NCBI GenBank assembly: GCA_022577435.1
Contig: JAKOON010000008.1
Coordinates: 2,175,501-2,239,500, forward strand
Reading direction: 5' to 3'
Source: Embiotoca jacksoni
Lineage: Eukaryota; Chordata; Actinopteri; Embiotocidae
DNA length: 64,000 nt
The position numbers and the translations under genes were made by a program. Each line of letters begins with the position of its first letter. Positions within the stretch are counted from its first letter, which is position 1. The notes under the pieces were generated by a model that saw nothing but the letters and a program-made list of their open reading frames with translations, ran no database searches and was not told the origin of the DNA. This document shows positions 54,481-64,000 of the stretch, in pieces.

Positions 54481-54950
54481 CTAGCAACAGTGAAAGCCCC
54501 CCTCTCCCCTTTCCGCTCTCTGCTAGGACACTGGAAACAAATGTAATGAGGTGTTTCTACACGCTGTCATGAGGGAATAATGCTGAAATATTTTGATAAG
54601 GGAGAGGCAAAGCGCAGAGAGCCATTTTTTTTTTACAATGAATTAGAGTACTTTGCTATACTTCTATGAAGGTGAGAAGCAAATGACAAAAATGCCTTCT
54701 GCTCTTAAACCTGTATTTCAGTATGTTTGTTTATCGTGTTACTTTGAGTAATATGTAAGTCATTGGTCTTACCCCACAGAGATTGTATGGCCAAGTCTGA
54801 ATATAGCATTGGCTGTGGAGCATGTTAACCTCTTTTAGCTTATTGTTTTGTTTTAGAGGACCACAAGATATGTTTTTCTCAGAATCGGTGGAGAATAAGG
54901 CCGAGATAAAAGAAGAATGTTTGACTCGATCCGGTTACCACGCAGCCCAG

Positions 54951-55412
54951 TAGGTCCACCAGGGGGTACCGTGTCAGTTTCAAGTTTTGGCTCGACTATG
55001 TGTGAAAAGTACATGCACATATGAGGTCGAAGAAGGAGGTAATGCGATTAAGCATAAAGAGCGATAAAGTCCGGGCGGGGAGGTACGTCAGGTGTTGTTT
55101 GGTGGATCAAACCAAGTACGTTCACCCAGGAGACCATCCTTTGAGTGCGTGAGAAAGTGATGTTAACTTATTTTAAGTAACGCAAGTAACATATTTAGCC
55201 TACATAACGTAGTTCTGTAACTTACGTTACCTACATAACATTATTGACGTAAAATAATTTCCTCACCCAACCCAGTATTTTTCCCTTCGACCTAAGCACT
55301 TGGTTTTTGGTGGCTCAACCTAAGGCACGTTCACATCTACGCCAGTTAAAATGTGACACCGACACGGTATCGTGTGTTACACGTTTTGCCGTGATATCAG
55401 GTTAGACTACAA
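54951..55412 (+). repeat. Dispersed repeat family, copy B (same orientation as copy A)
   Basis: This is a longer copy of the family seen at 40013-40272, with about 200 extra bases containing repeated TAACRTA/TTACGTTAC-like words at 55165-55250. The final part, near 55355-55410 in reverse complement, resembles 5780-5825 (AACCTGATATCACGGCAAAA against AACCCGGTATCGCGGCAAAA). Confidence 0.6.
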
Positions 55413-56974
55413 TACAACTCCATAATGACACTAATGGGGCCGCTTGTCAAACAGTTGGATGTATCTGCTAATGTTGGCAAAACGTTTCTGGTAACAATTT
55501 AAAGACAGCATTTCGATGTCAAATAAATAGATAATGTGCAGGCTTAATATGATAGTCTGTGTCCACACGTTTGCTCCGATTATACTGCTTATCCAACTTC
55601 CAGTGGAAGCCAGTGGATGGCCTATAATAGTGTCAACATGTATGAACTGTAGATACCACCCAATTAAAGCAGTCTTTGTACCTATAAATGGTTTTCGAAT
55701 AATCATCCATATAAAAACCTGAACCTTTCCCATCTCTCCATTGCCATATAATCACTCTGAGTATCCAGACACACCTCATACAGGCCTCTACTCTCCACTA
55801 CCCTCCGAATTAAAGTGTAATCCATTGGCTCGTGGTCCAGACACACTCTGTACTTTCTCAGCACAGACGGCAGGATCAGAGAGAGAGAAAACGAAGGGAT
55901 GGAGGAAGGAGGGGTTGGGTGTCAAGTGAGGAGGAGGGTGAGGAGCAGAAGAAAGGGAGGTTAATAATAAAAGTGTTCCAAAGAGCTTCTCTGACTGTGG
56001 AGGAGTGGGGCTTGGAAAGACTTCAGGGGCTTCGGTCGCTCTACCAGTACCCTGATGCCAGGAGTGTAGGAGTGTGGAAGTCAAAGCCCCGGGTCACCTC
56101 CAACGTTCCCCTGGCTGCTGCTACTGTCTCAAATCTGGACCCCCAGACACCCTCCCACCGACCAGCCCCCACAGCTCTCAGCACCGACCCTGTCTGACCT
56201 CAGGGACATTTTCTCCTCCCCGCTCCCTTTTCCTCTAACTGAATACATTTCTCGTTTTGTTCGTCTCTCTCCTCTTAGTCCTTGTCTCTCCCCCAAGCCA
56301 GCTCTCGTCCCCTCAAGCGGCAAGGCCCAGTTTTGATTTCCCTATAAATCCTGGTTATGGAGCGTGGAAGTGACTTGATCCCATTATTCTAGTAGTATGA
56401 GAGCGACCAGAGGTGATTCAGACTGAAATTGTGACAGTCTAGGGTGTCCTCGGAGATGCCGGGAGAGTAAAATTGCGACTTTCCTCTTTCTTTTAAATAT
56501 TAATGATGAGCCATCTATAAAGAAAATACTGTATGTCAATTGAAAAGAGGGATTAAAAAGATATGTCAGTTACACAATGACATCCCCTGAACAAAATGTT
56601 TTTATTTCTCTTTGGAAAATTACACCTTTCGTTGATAGTCTTAAATAAGCACCTGTCTCTCTTTTTTTTTTATGTGAGCTGGATGTCATATCAGTATGAA
56701 AGTGCTAATAATCTGCTGTCACTAAAAGCATTAGCAGGGAGATTTGTGTTCTTTCATGTATATAAAGCTTGGAAAATATGTTCTGGTTGTGTGACTCTCA
56801 AAATTAAAATTACACTGACTGATTGATTTAAATCACAATGGTAATCAAATGCATTCTGTTTGCTGTAATATCAGAAAACCACAGACCTCGTCATAACAAC
56901 TCACAATATTTGTCTCTTTAAAATAAAGTTCCTTGTGTGTGTAATTTGTGTGTGATCGATAGGAGCATCTTGGG

Positions 56975-57320
56975 ATGCAACGGAGGATTATTTTCATTAT
57001 AGATTAAGCTGTTGATTATTTTCTTAATTCATAGATTTTTTTTTTTGTTCTTCAAAATGTGTTAAAAAATGTCAACCAGTGTTTCCCAAAGCCAAAATTG
57101 CAGCCTAACAATGTCTTGTTTAGTCCTGAACAACAGTTTATAACCTAAAGATATTCAGCTATTTGTTATGGAGGACTAAAAACACTGTAAAACATTTAAG
57201 ATGTTGGGCTCAGTGAATATTAGCATTTTTTTCATAAAGAAAATGACTCAAAACAATTGATTTACAAAATAGTTGTAGTTAAATCTTCTGTCGATCAATT
57301 AATCTCTTCATCACAGCTCC
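56975..57320. repeat. AT-rich interspersed repeat with partly inverted ends
   Basis: It starts with GATTATTTTCATTATAGATT and ends with TCTGTCGATCAATTAATCTC. Inside are TTTCCCAAAGCC, AATGTCTTGTTT, ACAACAGTTTATAACCTAAA with GATATTCA, and AAAATGACTCAAAACAATTG. I recognise this order from a widespread teleost repeat built around ATTAATCGATTA words. It is non-coding and old, judging by the many departures from the pattern I remember. Confidence 0.5.
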
Positions 57321-57467
57321 AGTAGCAGCGTGAATGGCAGTCTGCCTCAGTGAATTTTAGGATAGGACTGCTGGGAGGAACTTCAGTTAGAAATGTTCAG
57401 ATCTTGCACATGGGGACGTGAAGTTGGAATTGCTTAATAAAGTATTCCCATTGCTCTAAATGCTAAT

Positions 57468-57531
57468 TTGCTCAGTGTAGCATCTTTCTGAAGACGTGTG
57501 AATCTTAGTACTGTAGGGCTCGTTTGAGTTT
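57468..57531 (+). repeat. 64-bp direct repeat, copy 1 (upstream of exon 7)
   Basis: 60 of 64 bases are identical to 60487-60550, from TTGCTCAGTGTAGCATC to GGGCTCGTTTGAGTTT. The flanks do not match beyond these limits. Confidence 0.85.
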
Positions 57532-58186
57532 TAACACAGACGGAAAATAGTACCTCAGATACAAACATAAAAGTCCTCCTTTCCAAAATGTGTTTTTTTT
57601 ATGTAAGTGTAAAGATATTTCTACGTGCACATACCTAAATATCCAAAATAAAAACTCTGATTATGCAGAATCACCCCCCTTTTGAGATTATATTGCTGGA
57701 GCTAGTTGAGTCGGAGGTAACATTAACTGTTTTATACCCCGATGTCGTCTTTCATTACACATTCCCTGCATGGTGAACACCCATATCTTTCAAACACCTA
57801 TTAGTGTGTGTAATGCTGGCTTTCCGACTTTGTACTCTCTAAACCGAGTCAAGGTAATCCCAATGACATGATCAGAGTATTTCCAGGCTCCCTCCTGAGC
57901 CAGAATACATTAATACTATTTTCAAAGGCCGATTAATACCGCTCATGTCAGATAACCTGAATATAGGATGCTCCTTTAATCTATAACAATGCATTGTGTT
58001 TTATATTATTTGTCTGTACATTTTTAACAGGGTCACAGTCAGATCAGTGTTGCACTTTGTACAGTAACTGAACTACAGTCCACTGGATTGTACACAGCAT
58101 TAGATGACGTTGTTATTTTGATGGCTATAAAGGACACATCTGCCGAACAATGCGATGGTCCTTGAACACTTTTTCCTCTCTTACAG

Positions 58187-58434
58187 CCTATAGACTACGA
58201 GAGCAAGAGAGCCTACACACTCAAAGTGGAAGCGACCAACGTCCGCTCGGAGCCCAGCAGCGGCAGCCCCTTCAAGGACACAGCGACAGTGAAGATTGTG
58301 GTGGAAGACTCAGATGAGCCTCCTGTTTTCTCCAAGCCCATGTACCTACTGGAAGTGAACGAGAACGCCCCCATCAACACGGTGATCGGGACAGTCACCG
58401 CCAGGGACCCGGACTCCAGCAGCAGCATGGTCAG
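58187..58434 (+). CDS. cdh8: cdh8-like exon 7: end of EC3 and start of EC4
   Basis: The exon starts on a codon boundary with PIDYESKRAYTLKVEATNVR, runs through GSPFKDTATVKIVVEDSDEP to YLLEVNENAPINTVIG and ends ARDPDSSSSMV plus two bases of an arginine codon (phase 0 in, 2 out). EDSDEPPVF is the EC3-EC4 linker typical of type II cadherins, replacing DxNDN; DPD is the first EC4 acidic motif. The acceptor follows TTTTCCTCTCTTACAG and the donor is GTGAGA. The length, 248 bp, is six short of the usual 254: the loop between EATNV and GPFKD is two residues shorter than the human CDH8 pattern as I recall it, and reads GSPFKD. The frame is intact, so this is a loop-length difference and not damage. 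The exon is GC-richer than its surroundings. Confidence 0.95.
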
Positions 58435-60486
58435 GTGAGATGCACTTAACAGGGAGCTACTGACAGAAGCTTTCACTGCTTGTTGACTGACCAAAGCAAA
58501 ACAGAAGCAAAATTTACCAAAGAAAAAAACCTCTGTTGTTTAACTTTAAGAAATGATGGAGAGAATAGGTTAACAAATTAGTCTTTTCACGCTATAATGA
58601 CTTGTTTTAATAAAAGGGTTGACACTAAGGCATGCAATTAAATCTCGTCATGTCCCTGACCTTTGGAGCACATGCCGGTGTCTCTTGCAGAGAGGAAGCG
58701 GCTCCATGATTGTTCTCATTTCCACAGATGTACCACCAAAAAAAAGGAGATTATGAGTCGAAGGCAGGGCAACTTTCTCTTTCATCGTATGACCAGCCCT
58801 GCTTCACTCCCCTCTTCTGTGACTTATTCTCGGAAATACCACAAGGGCACCTTGAGGATAGGTTATACAGGCAATTTCTCTCCCTCCATCTTGGCATTTC
58901 ATTAATTCTCCAGTGACTTGCTGACCGCATTCCCGGGACAACACTCAACAGGTTGTGTGTAATTGCGCAGAGAGCAGGCTGGGTTTCATAGATTGGCTGA
59001 AGCTACAGAGCAGGGCTGGTTCATTCTACTTTTTCTCCTTTTTATTTTGTATTCCTTTTTCTGGTGGCATCCTCATGTTTAGTGATGAGATTGCCAGGAG
59101 GCATTGAGCCCTCAGGTTGCATGATGTGCTTCCCCTGGTATATTTCATGTATAATGACATCTTTTGCCAGGCTGTCCTTATTCTGTGTCACGGCATTCCT
59201 GTTTGTGGATGCCAGTCTGTGTTTCACATGGGTTAGAGGGAGATAGAAAGACAAAGTAATCAGTTTAAAAAATGGCAGAATTTCGTCCGACATCTTAAGT
59301 GTATCGAAGTCCACTTAACATTAAATCTAATCATTTCATAATTGTATTTTGTCCTGAAATGGGTGCAGTATTAATAGTGGATTCTGTTAACCCCCTCGTA
59401 CTATTTGCTCTCTTCAGTGGATCATTATCGAAAGAAAAAGTGACTAAATAATGAATGAGAGCGGCTGCAGATGGCAGCACCCTGCTGACATGATCTCTTT
59501 GCCCATTTACTGCTATGAAACTGTCCAGATATCAACATCCCGTCTTGGCACTTGTTAAGTGTTTTGAGCACGATACAGTGTGAACTGAGTCATCAGCTGC
59601 CATTTTTACACATCAGGTTATGTGCCTTTTTAGTAGTTTCTTTCTCCCCTTCTTTCGTTTTTAACTCAGTACACACACTGTCCTCATTAGGCTTTTAATC
59701 ACCATTTTTTTTTCTCACAAATTGTGTTGAGAAGTCGATGTTCAGAATGAATTATTGCTCAAGGCCTCCGTGTGACTGTCAGAGAAACCGAAAATAGCTT
59801 TTTTTCAAATGTTCTTGAGAACTATTCAATATTTGAATAAAGCTCATTCTCAAGTTTTCAATTTTATTCTGAGAAAAAAAAATTGAAGAAGTAGCCAGCA
59901 ACTAATACAATGCCGTATTAATCTTTTGCCAACTCATGTAAAGCCACTGATCATTATGGGAGACATAAATGCTAAAAAAAATGACACACACAAGCAGACA
60001 TTTACTTCCCACTTTATGTTGTGTCACAACAAATTGCCTCATCTCAACATGTGATTTCCTTTAAAGTCCGATCATTCATTTGTGCCTTCACCCTTTTTGT
60101 AAATCTTTCAAGATGATCTCTCACAGATGTTGAGTGTTTTATTTGTGGAGGGTAAATGAGATGAAACAAACTATTGTCATGGAGGGCTTAAAGTGACGCA
60201 TCCCCCTCACCAAACACCATTTGATTTCACTTGCATGACGGTTCGTATTAGCCTGTAACTCTGAGCTCCGTCTGATGAAATGATTACATTCTGGGGGATT
60301 TTAATCCCTCTAAATATATTGTCTGACAGAAGGCTGTAGCCTCAGTAATGCCTCTTACAAGATCACAGGTATGTTCTGAATAATTGGAAATCTAGATGGA
60401 CAATACATCAAATAATGACACTTATTTTTCATTTTCATCATTGAATAATCCTTCAGTCTGAGACATCATAAAAATGTGAAAAACAC

Positions 60487-60550
60487 TTGCTCAGTGTAGC
60501 ATCGTCCTGAAGACGCGTGACTCTTAGTACTGTAGGGCTCGTTTGAGTTT
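60487..60550 (+). repeat. 64-bp direct repeat, copy 2 (downstream of exon 7)
   Basis: Same orientation as copy 1, 3,019 bp downstream. It is followed directly by an A run, unlike copy 1. Confidence 0.85.
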
Positions 60551-62643
60551 AAAAAAAAAAATGCAATCTGGTTTTAACTTAAATGTTTTGTGTCATCCAC
60601 TGTGCAAACACATGGGACAAAGTTTGAAAGATTGAAATGATCAGTCAATTATTAAATGAGCGGCTGATTGTTGTTTTGTTGATTAAAAAATGGAATTGAT
60701 GGTCTTTCTTTAGGTAAAGCAGCCAACAATAGTGATAGAAACAGAAGTGGAAAGTGTTTTTACATTATTCAAATTATGTTTTTCTGCTGTGAAATTGATT
60801 AAAAATACGTAACTTATTTGACCAACCCAATCCTTTATGTATTTTTCAAGAGTTGTCAGGAAAACTTAAATAAGGTGAAACTCAGGTCTAGCAGATGTTC
60901 CACACACACACCACATGGTTGGTCGACACTCGAATCCCTTTTTCTCTCCCTTTTCGTGTCGTATTTTCTTTTGTTCCAAAAAGAGAACGGGTTCCTCAAA
61001 AGCAGCCTGTCGTGAGCGAAGGTGGATCTATAGATTTAGACTGGCAGCAATAATGGCCACATCAGCATGGATGCTCTCCCGAACGAGCTCTCGCCTCGAA
61101 CCCACTGATCAGAATCACTCTCCGTCCTAATCCCCTCCTCCTGCCGCGCCACACCAGACCAAGTCTGAGTCGAAACCACTCGGGGCGAGTGCTCTGGTGG
61201 GCTGCCATGTCCTCTGCACTCAGGAGACAAACAACCCCATAGCTGTACTTAATGCATCCAACCAATAACATTTCAGGTGCACTCCATGAAATACTCCCTC
61301 AGTATTGCTTCTCTCTGGAGCCTGTGCTCTGTCGTTTTCTACCTGACTGATCACAAATAAAAAGCAGTGTGACATCTGGCAGTCACTAAGGTTGTCTGAC
61401 ACGAGCTGCTGGATTTCATAGAAGAGCCGTGAGTGTATTTTATTCCAAAATATTGATACTGGGAAAATCTGCGTTACATTTTAAAGAAGTTTAGTTTTCA
61501 ATCATCGTCATTATTCTCTTTTTTCTCCTCTTTGCTTATATTTTTGCGGGAAGTTGAAGGGACATAGTGGGATTCTGTAAAGCTTGTTTCTTTCTGCTGG
61601 CTTTGCTATGTCGTTTTAACACGGCTGACAGCTGACATGCTGCATATGGTAATACAAGCAGTCAAGTAAAGGAGATGCTTTTGAAACAAATGGAAATGTA
61701 ATGTCAGTCAGGCCAAGACCTTCTATTCCTCAGGGGGGATTTCTGTTGTTTTTGATGTTTTGTGTTTTTTATAGATTAGTTGAAACTCTCGAGGAAAATC
61801 ACTGTCCCGGTAAAAAAGAGCCTGAGAACCAACCTGAATAAAATGTAGTGTTCAAACACAAACGGTCAGCATTCAGGGGATGGCAAAATTAGTTCTACAT
61901 CTGTGATCGTCCCGGTGGAATTACTGACCTAATAACAAGCAGGAATGAGCAGAGGCATTTTGTTCTCCGCGGGGGGAAAAAAAATGTTCTCGATCTCTTC
62001 ACCTCTTCTTTCTCCAGCTTGTACAAGCACGCATTCACAGACATTCACACTCTCGCTGAGATTTTTTTTTTTAAAACCAGCACCTGTATACATGTGTGAA
62101 AAAGTACAAGCACACAAGCACACAGTAACCTTTCCGTGGCAGTATAACCTTTTCTCTTTGCTGTACACAGACAAATACATACCATGGTCAATATTGTGTA
62201 TATAGTGTGTATAAATATGAAACTGTCGAGTGATAATGTGATTTAATTGAGGTAGTATTCTCATTAAATATTTTGACCACTGGAGAGCAACAACGAGACG
62301 GCCACAATTATTTATCAACCAAATTAAAGTGACACTTTGTGAGAAAAAAAACATTTCTTTCACTTACAAATGAAATGTTGAATTCACAAGCTATGAAACA
62401 CAATTAATAAAATGTATTACACTCAGTAAAGTCTTGCTTGGTCTGGTAGCTTATGGTGGCTAATGTTAGCTAACTGTAATTATGCCACTGTTACACAATA
62501 TTTAGCATGTATTATTATCATGTAATTATAACTTGTGGCCACGGGGCTTTTCAGTACAGCCGATAAACCTAATCCTGACATCGGGGTTCATTTTTCACAT
62601 TGTTTTAATTTATCTGCAGAGCTACACTAGATATTAGTCATTA

Positions 62644-62760
62644 TATAATGATAATATATCATTATATTATCAAATAATATAATGATACATGAAACATGTA
62701 ATTAATTACATGTAAACATGGAAACATGAAACATGAAACATGTAAACATGAAACATGTAA
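62644..62760. repeat. AT-rich double hairpin followed by an ACATGAAACATGTAA-type tandem
   Basis: Perfect 14-bp arms 62657-62670 and 62674-62687 enclose the loop CAA. The first ten bases of the left arm can instead pair with 62644-62653 across ATA. From about 62687 to 62760 ACATGAAACATG and ACATGTAA words repeat. Confidence 0.85.
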
Positions 62761-63920
62761 TGAATTGCTCTTTTAAGTTAAGACATGCTTCTGTTATAAG
62801 TGCCTTACATATACTTCCCCTTACATTTACAGTTGGGGTTCAATGTGATGCTAAAAATGCTCTTGCCTAGTTACTGTAATGTTTTTGTTTTGTTTGTTTA
62901 TTGCCATTAATCATATAATACAGAAAGCCCATGTTTTGCCATCAGAATAATTTATTCTAAGTTTACGGAGCCCATTTCTGTTTTTACAGTCTCTGGCTGA
63001 TGAATGGTGTAATCCTGGCTACTTTTTTTTTTTAAAAAGAAAAACTGCCTTTCAAACCCGCCAGCAAGTTGTTGGGGTTCATATGGTTAAAAAAAAAAGT
63101 CATCATCATCATCTTTTATTTTGTTTGTCTTTTTTGCCCGTGTATGTTCTTAACTGGAAAAAAATGATGCGGGAAAAGAAAAATGAATGGGTAGTTAGCG
63201 TGAGCAATGATCACCTCCGTGGCTAAAGACACAAAAGATTGGCACCCTCAGAAGCTCAGACAGAGACGATGTCCTGGCCATACTGTTTGATAGACAGGTG
63301 ATCTGTGAGAAATGCAGTCTGCATCAGTGCAAGAATCAACAAATGAATGGAAAGCAGTCTCACTAATTACAGCTTATGTTGTTCGATGCACAGAACAGCT
63401 TCCGTCCCACTGTTGCATTTTGATGAGTGTATTATGTTTGTTCCATGTTGACGCTTAATATTTCTGGATTGTCTTCTGTGTCAGTTGTTAGAGAGCCACT
63501 CTGCTAAAAAACATTTGTCACAAACAGTCTCTACATGATGTGTTGCTGAGAGACGGAGGTCAGTCCAATGCCATTTAAATGCTCGTGAAAGATAAAGCAA
63601 AGCTGAAACGACCCGGATAAAATAACACACACAGACGCGCGCACGCATTTGCACCCGTTCTCACATCACACTCAGAAAAACTCCGCACGTAAGACGCTGG
63701 ATATCATTTTTTATTTGCTTTTAATTCTTTTCACATCACGTTGTCAGTTTGAGTGACAGGTGGCAGAACATTTCAGGGTCTGTCTCCTCGCTTCCACGTG
63801 AGGCTGTCAGAGTTTGACTGGGATCCACTCAGTCTGCAGGAGAGAGGCTGCTCCCAGGTGGTTTGCTGCTGTCTGCCTGTCTTGAAAGTGCTCTGCGTCT
63901 GCAGGGCAAGAGAGAAAGAG

Positions 63921-63991
63921 GAGGGGGGTGGGGGAGGGGGTTGGGGGTGGGAGAAGGGTGGGGGATGGTGGTGGTGGTGGTGGGGGGGGAT
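63921..63991 (+). repeat. G-rich tract with GGT repeats
   Basis: Many runs of three to eight G, including a GGT array at about 63965-63983. Strong quadruplex potential on the + strand. Confidence 0.85.
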
Positions 63992-64000
63992 CCTTATGGA

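Larger units (their letters stand above)
51482..58186 (+). other. 6.7-kb intron between cdh8-like exons 6 and 7
   Basis: No gene is supported. It contains a repeat fragment at 51.6-51.7 kb, a cluster of homeodomain-type TAATTA cores at 54.4 kb, a dispersed repeat copy at 54.95-55.41 kb, an AT-rich interspersed repeat at 56.98-57.32 kb and one member of a 64-bp direct repeat at 57468. The stretch 52.0-54.3 kb shows nothing recognisable. Confidence 0.85.
58435..64000 (+). other. 5' part of the intron downstream of cdh8-like exon 7
   Basis: The next exon expected from the family (about 137 bp, encoding the rest of EC4 with an SIDRHTDLER-like start) was searched for and not seen, so this intron is at least 5.6 kb. 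It contains the second 64-bp repeat member at 60487, an AT-rich double hairpin with an ACATGAAACATGTAA-type tandem at 62.64-62.76 kb, and a G-rich tract at the very end. No other feature is recognised. Confidence 0.75.

Noticed and set aside
58435..64000. Possible next cadherin exon (rest of EC4)
   Set aside because: No SIDRHTDL-like segment with splice sites was seen in any + frame; the exon must lie beyond the window.

Overview
This window is vertebrate genomic DNA, most likely from a ray-finned (teleost) fish. It is almost entirely non-coding, has GT-AG introns of up to about 26 kb, is full of long (TG)n/(CA)n microsatellites, and carries interspersed repeats of fish type. These include an L2/UnaL2-type LINE tail, a short inverted-repeat element flanked by TTAA, and several fish-type MITE-like families. 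There are no bacterial genes, operons, CRISPR arrays or phage genes.

The only supported gene is the middle part of a type II classical cadherin on the + strand, best matched to cadherin-8 (cdh8). Five internal exons are present: 18833-19127 (295 bp), 44848-44967 (120 bp), 50860-51027 (168 bp), 51294-51481 (188 bp) and 58187-58434 (248 bp). All have AG acceptors and GT donors, and the reading frame stays open across every junction (phases 0-1, 1-1, 1-1, 1-0, 0-2). The first four lengths equal the usual sizes of type II cadherin exons 3 to 6 as I know them; the fifth is two codons short of the usual 254 bp. Together they give 1,019 nt, from early EC1 to the start of EC4. The exon with the signal peptide, prodomain and mature N terminus lies upstream of the window. 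The rest of EC4, EC5, the transmembrane segment and the catenin-binding tail lie downstream.

Layout: 1-18832 is the 3' part of a large upstream intron. 19128-44847 is a 25.7-kb intron, the richest in microsatellites. 44968-50859 is a 5.9-kb intron holding a well-formed inverted-repeat element. 51028-51293 is a 266-bp intron. 51482-58186 is a 6.7-kb intron. 58435-64000 is the start of the next intron.

The most useful non-gene observations are: an inverted duplication of about 200-bp arms at 22711-23464; a TIR element at 48961-49478; a TTAA-flanked element at 15841-16082; an L2/UnaL2-type 3' end with an intact GGATA hairpin at about 13905-14226; a 64-bp direct repeat flanking exon 7; a dispersed repeat family at about 5.8, 40.0 and 55.0 kb; and a cluster of three TG arrays plus one CA array at 30.8-32.7 kb. 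I found no previously undescribed gene system. Most long open frames here are translated microsatellites or antisense shadows of the cadherin exons.
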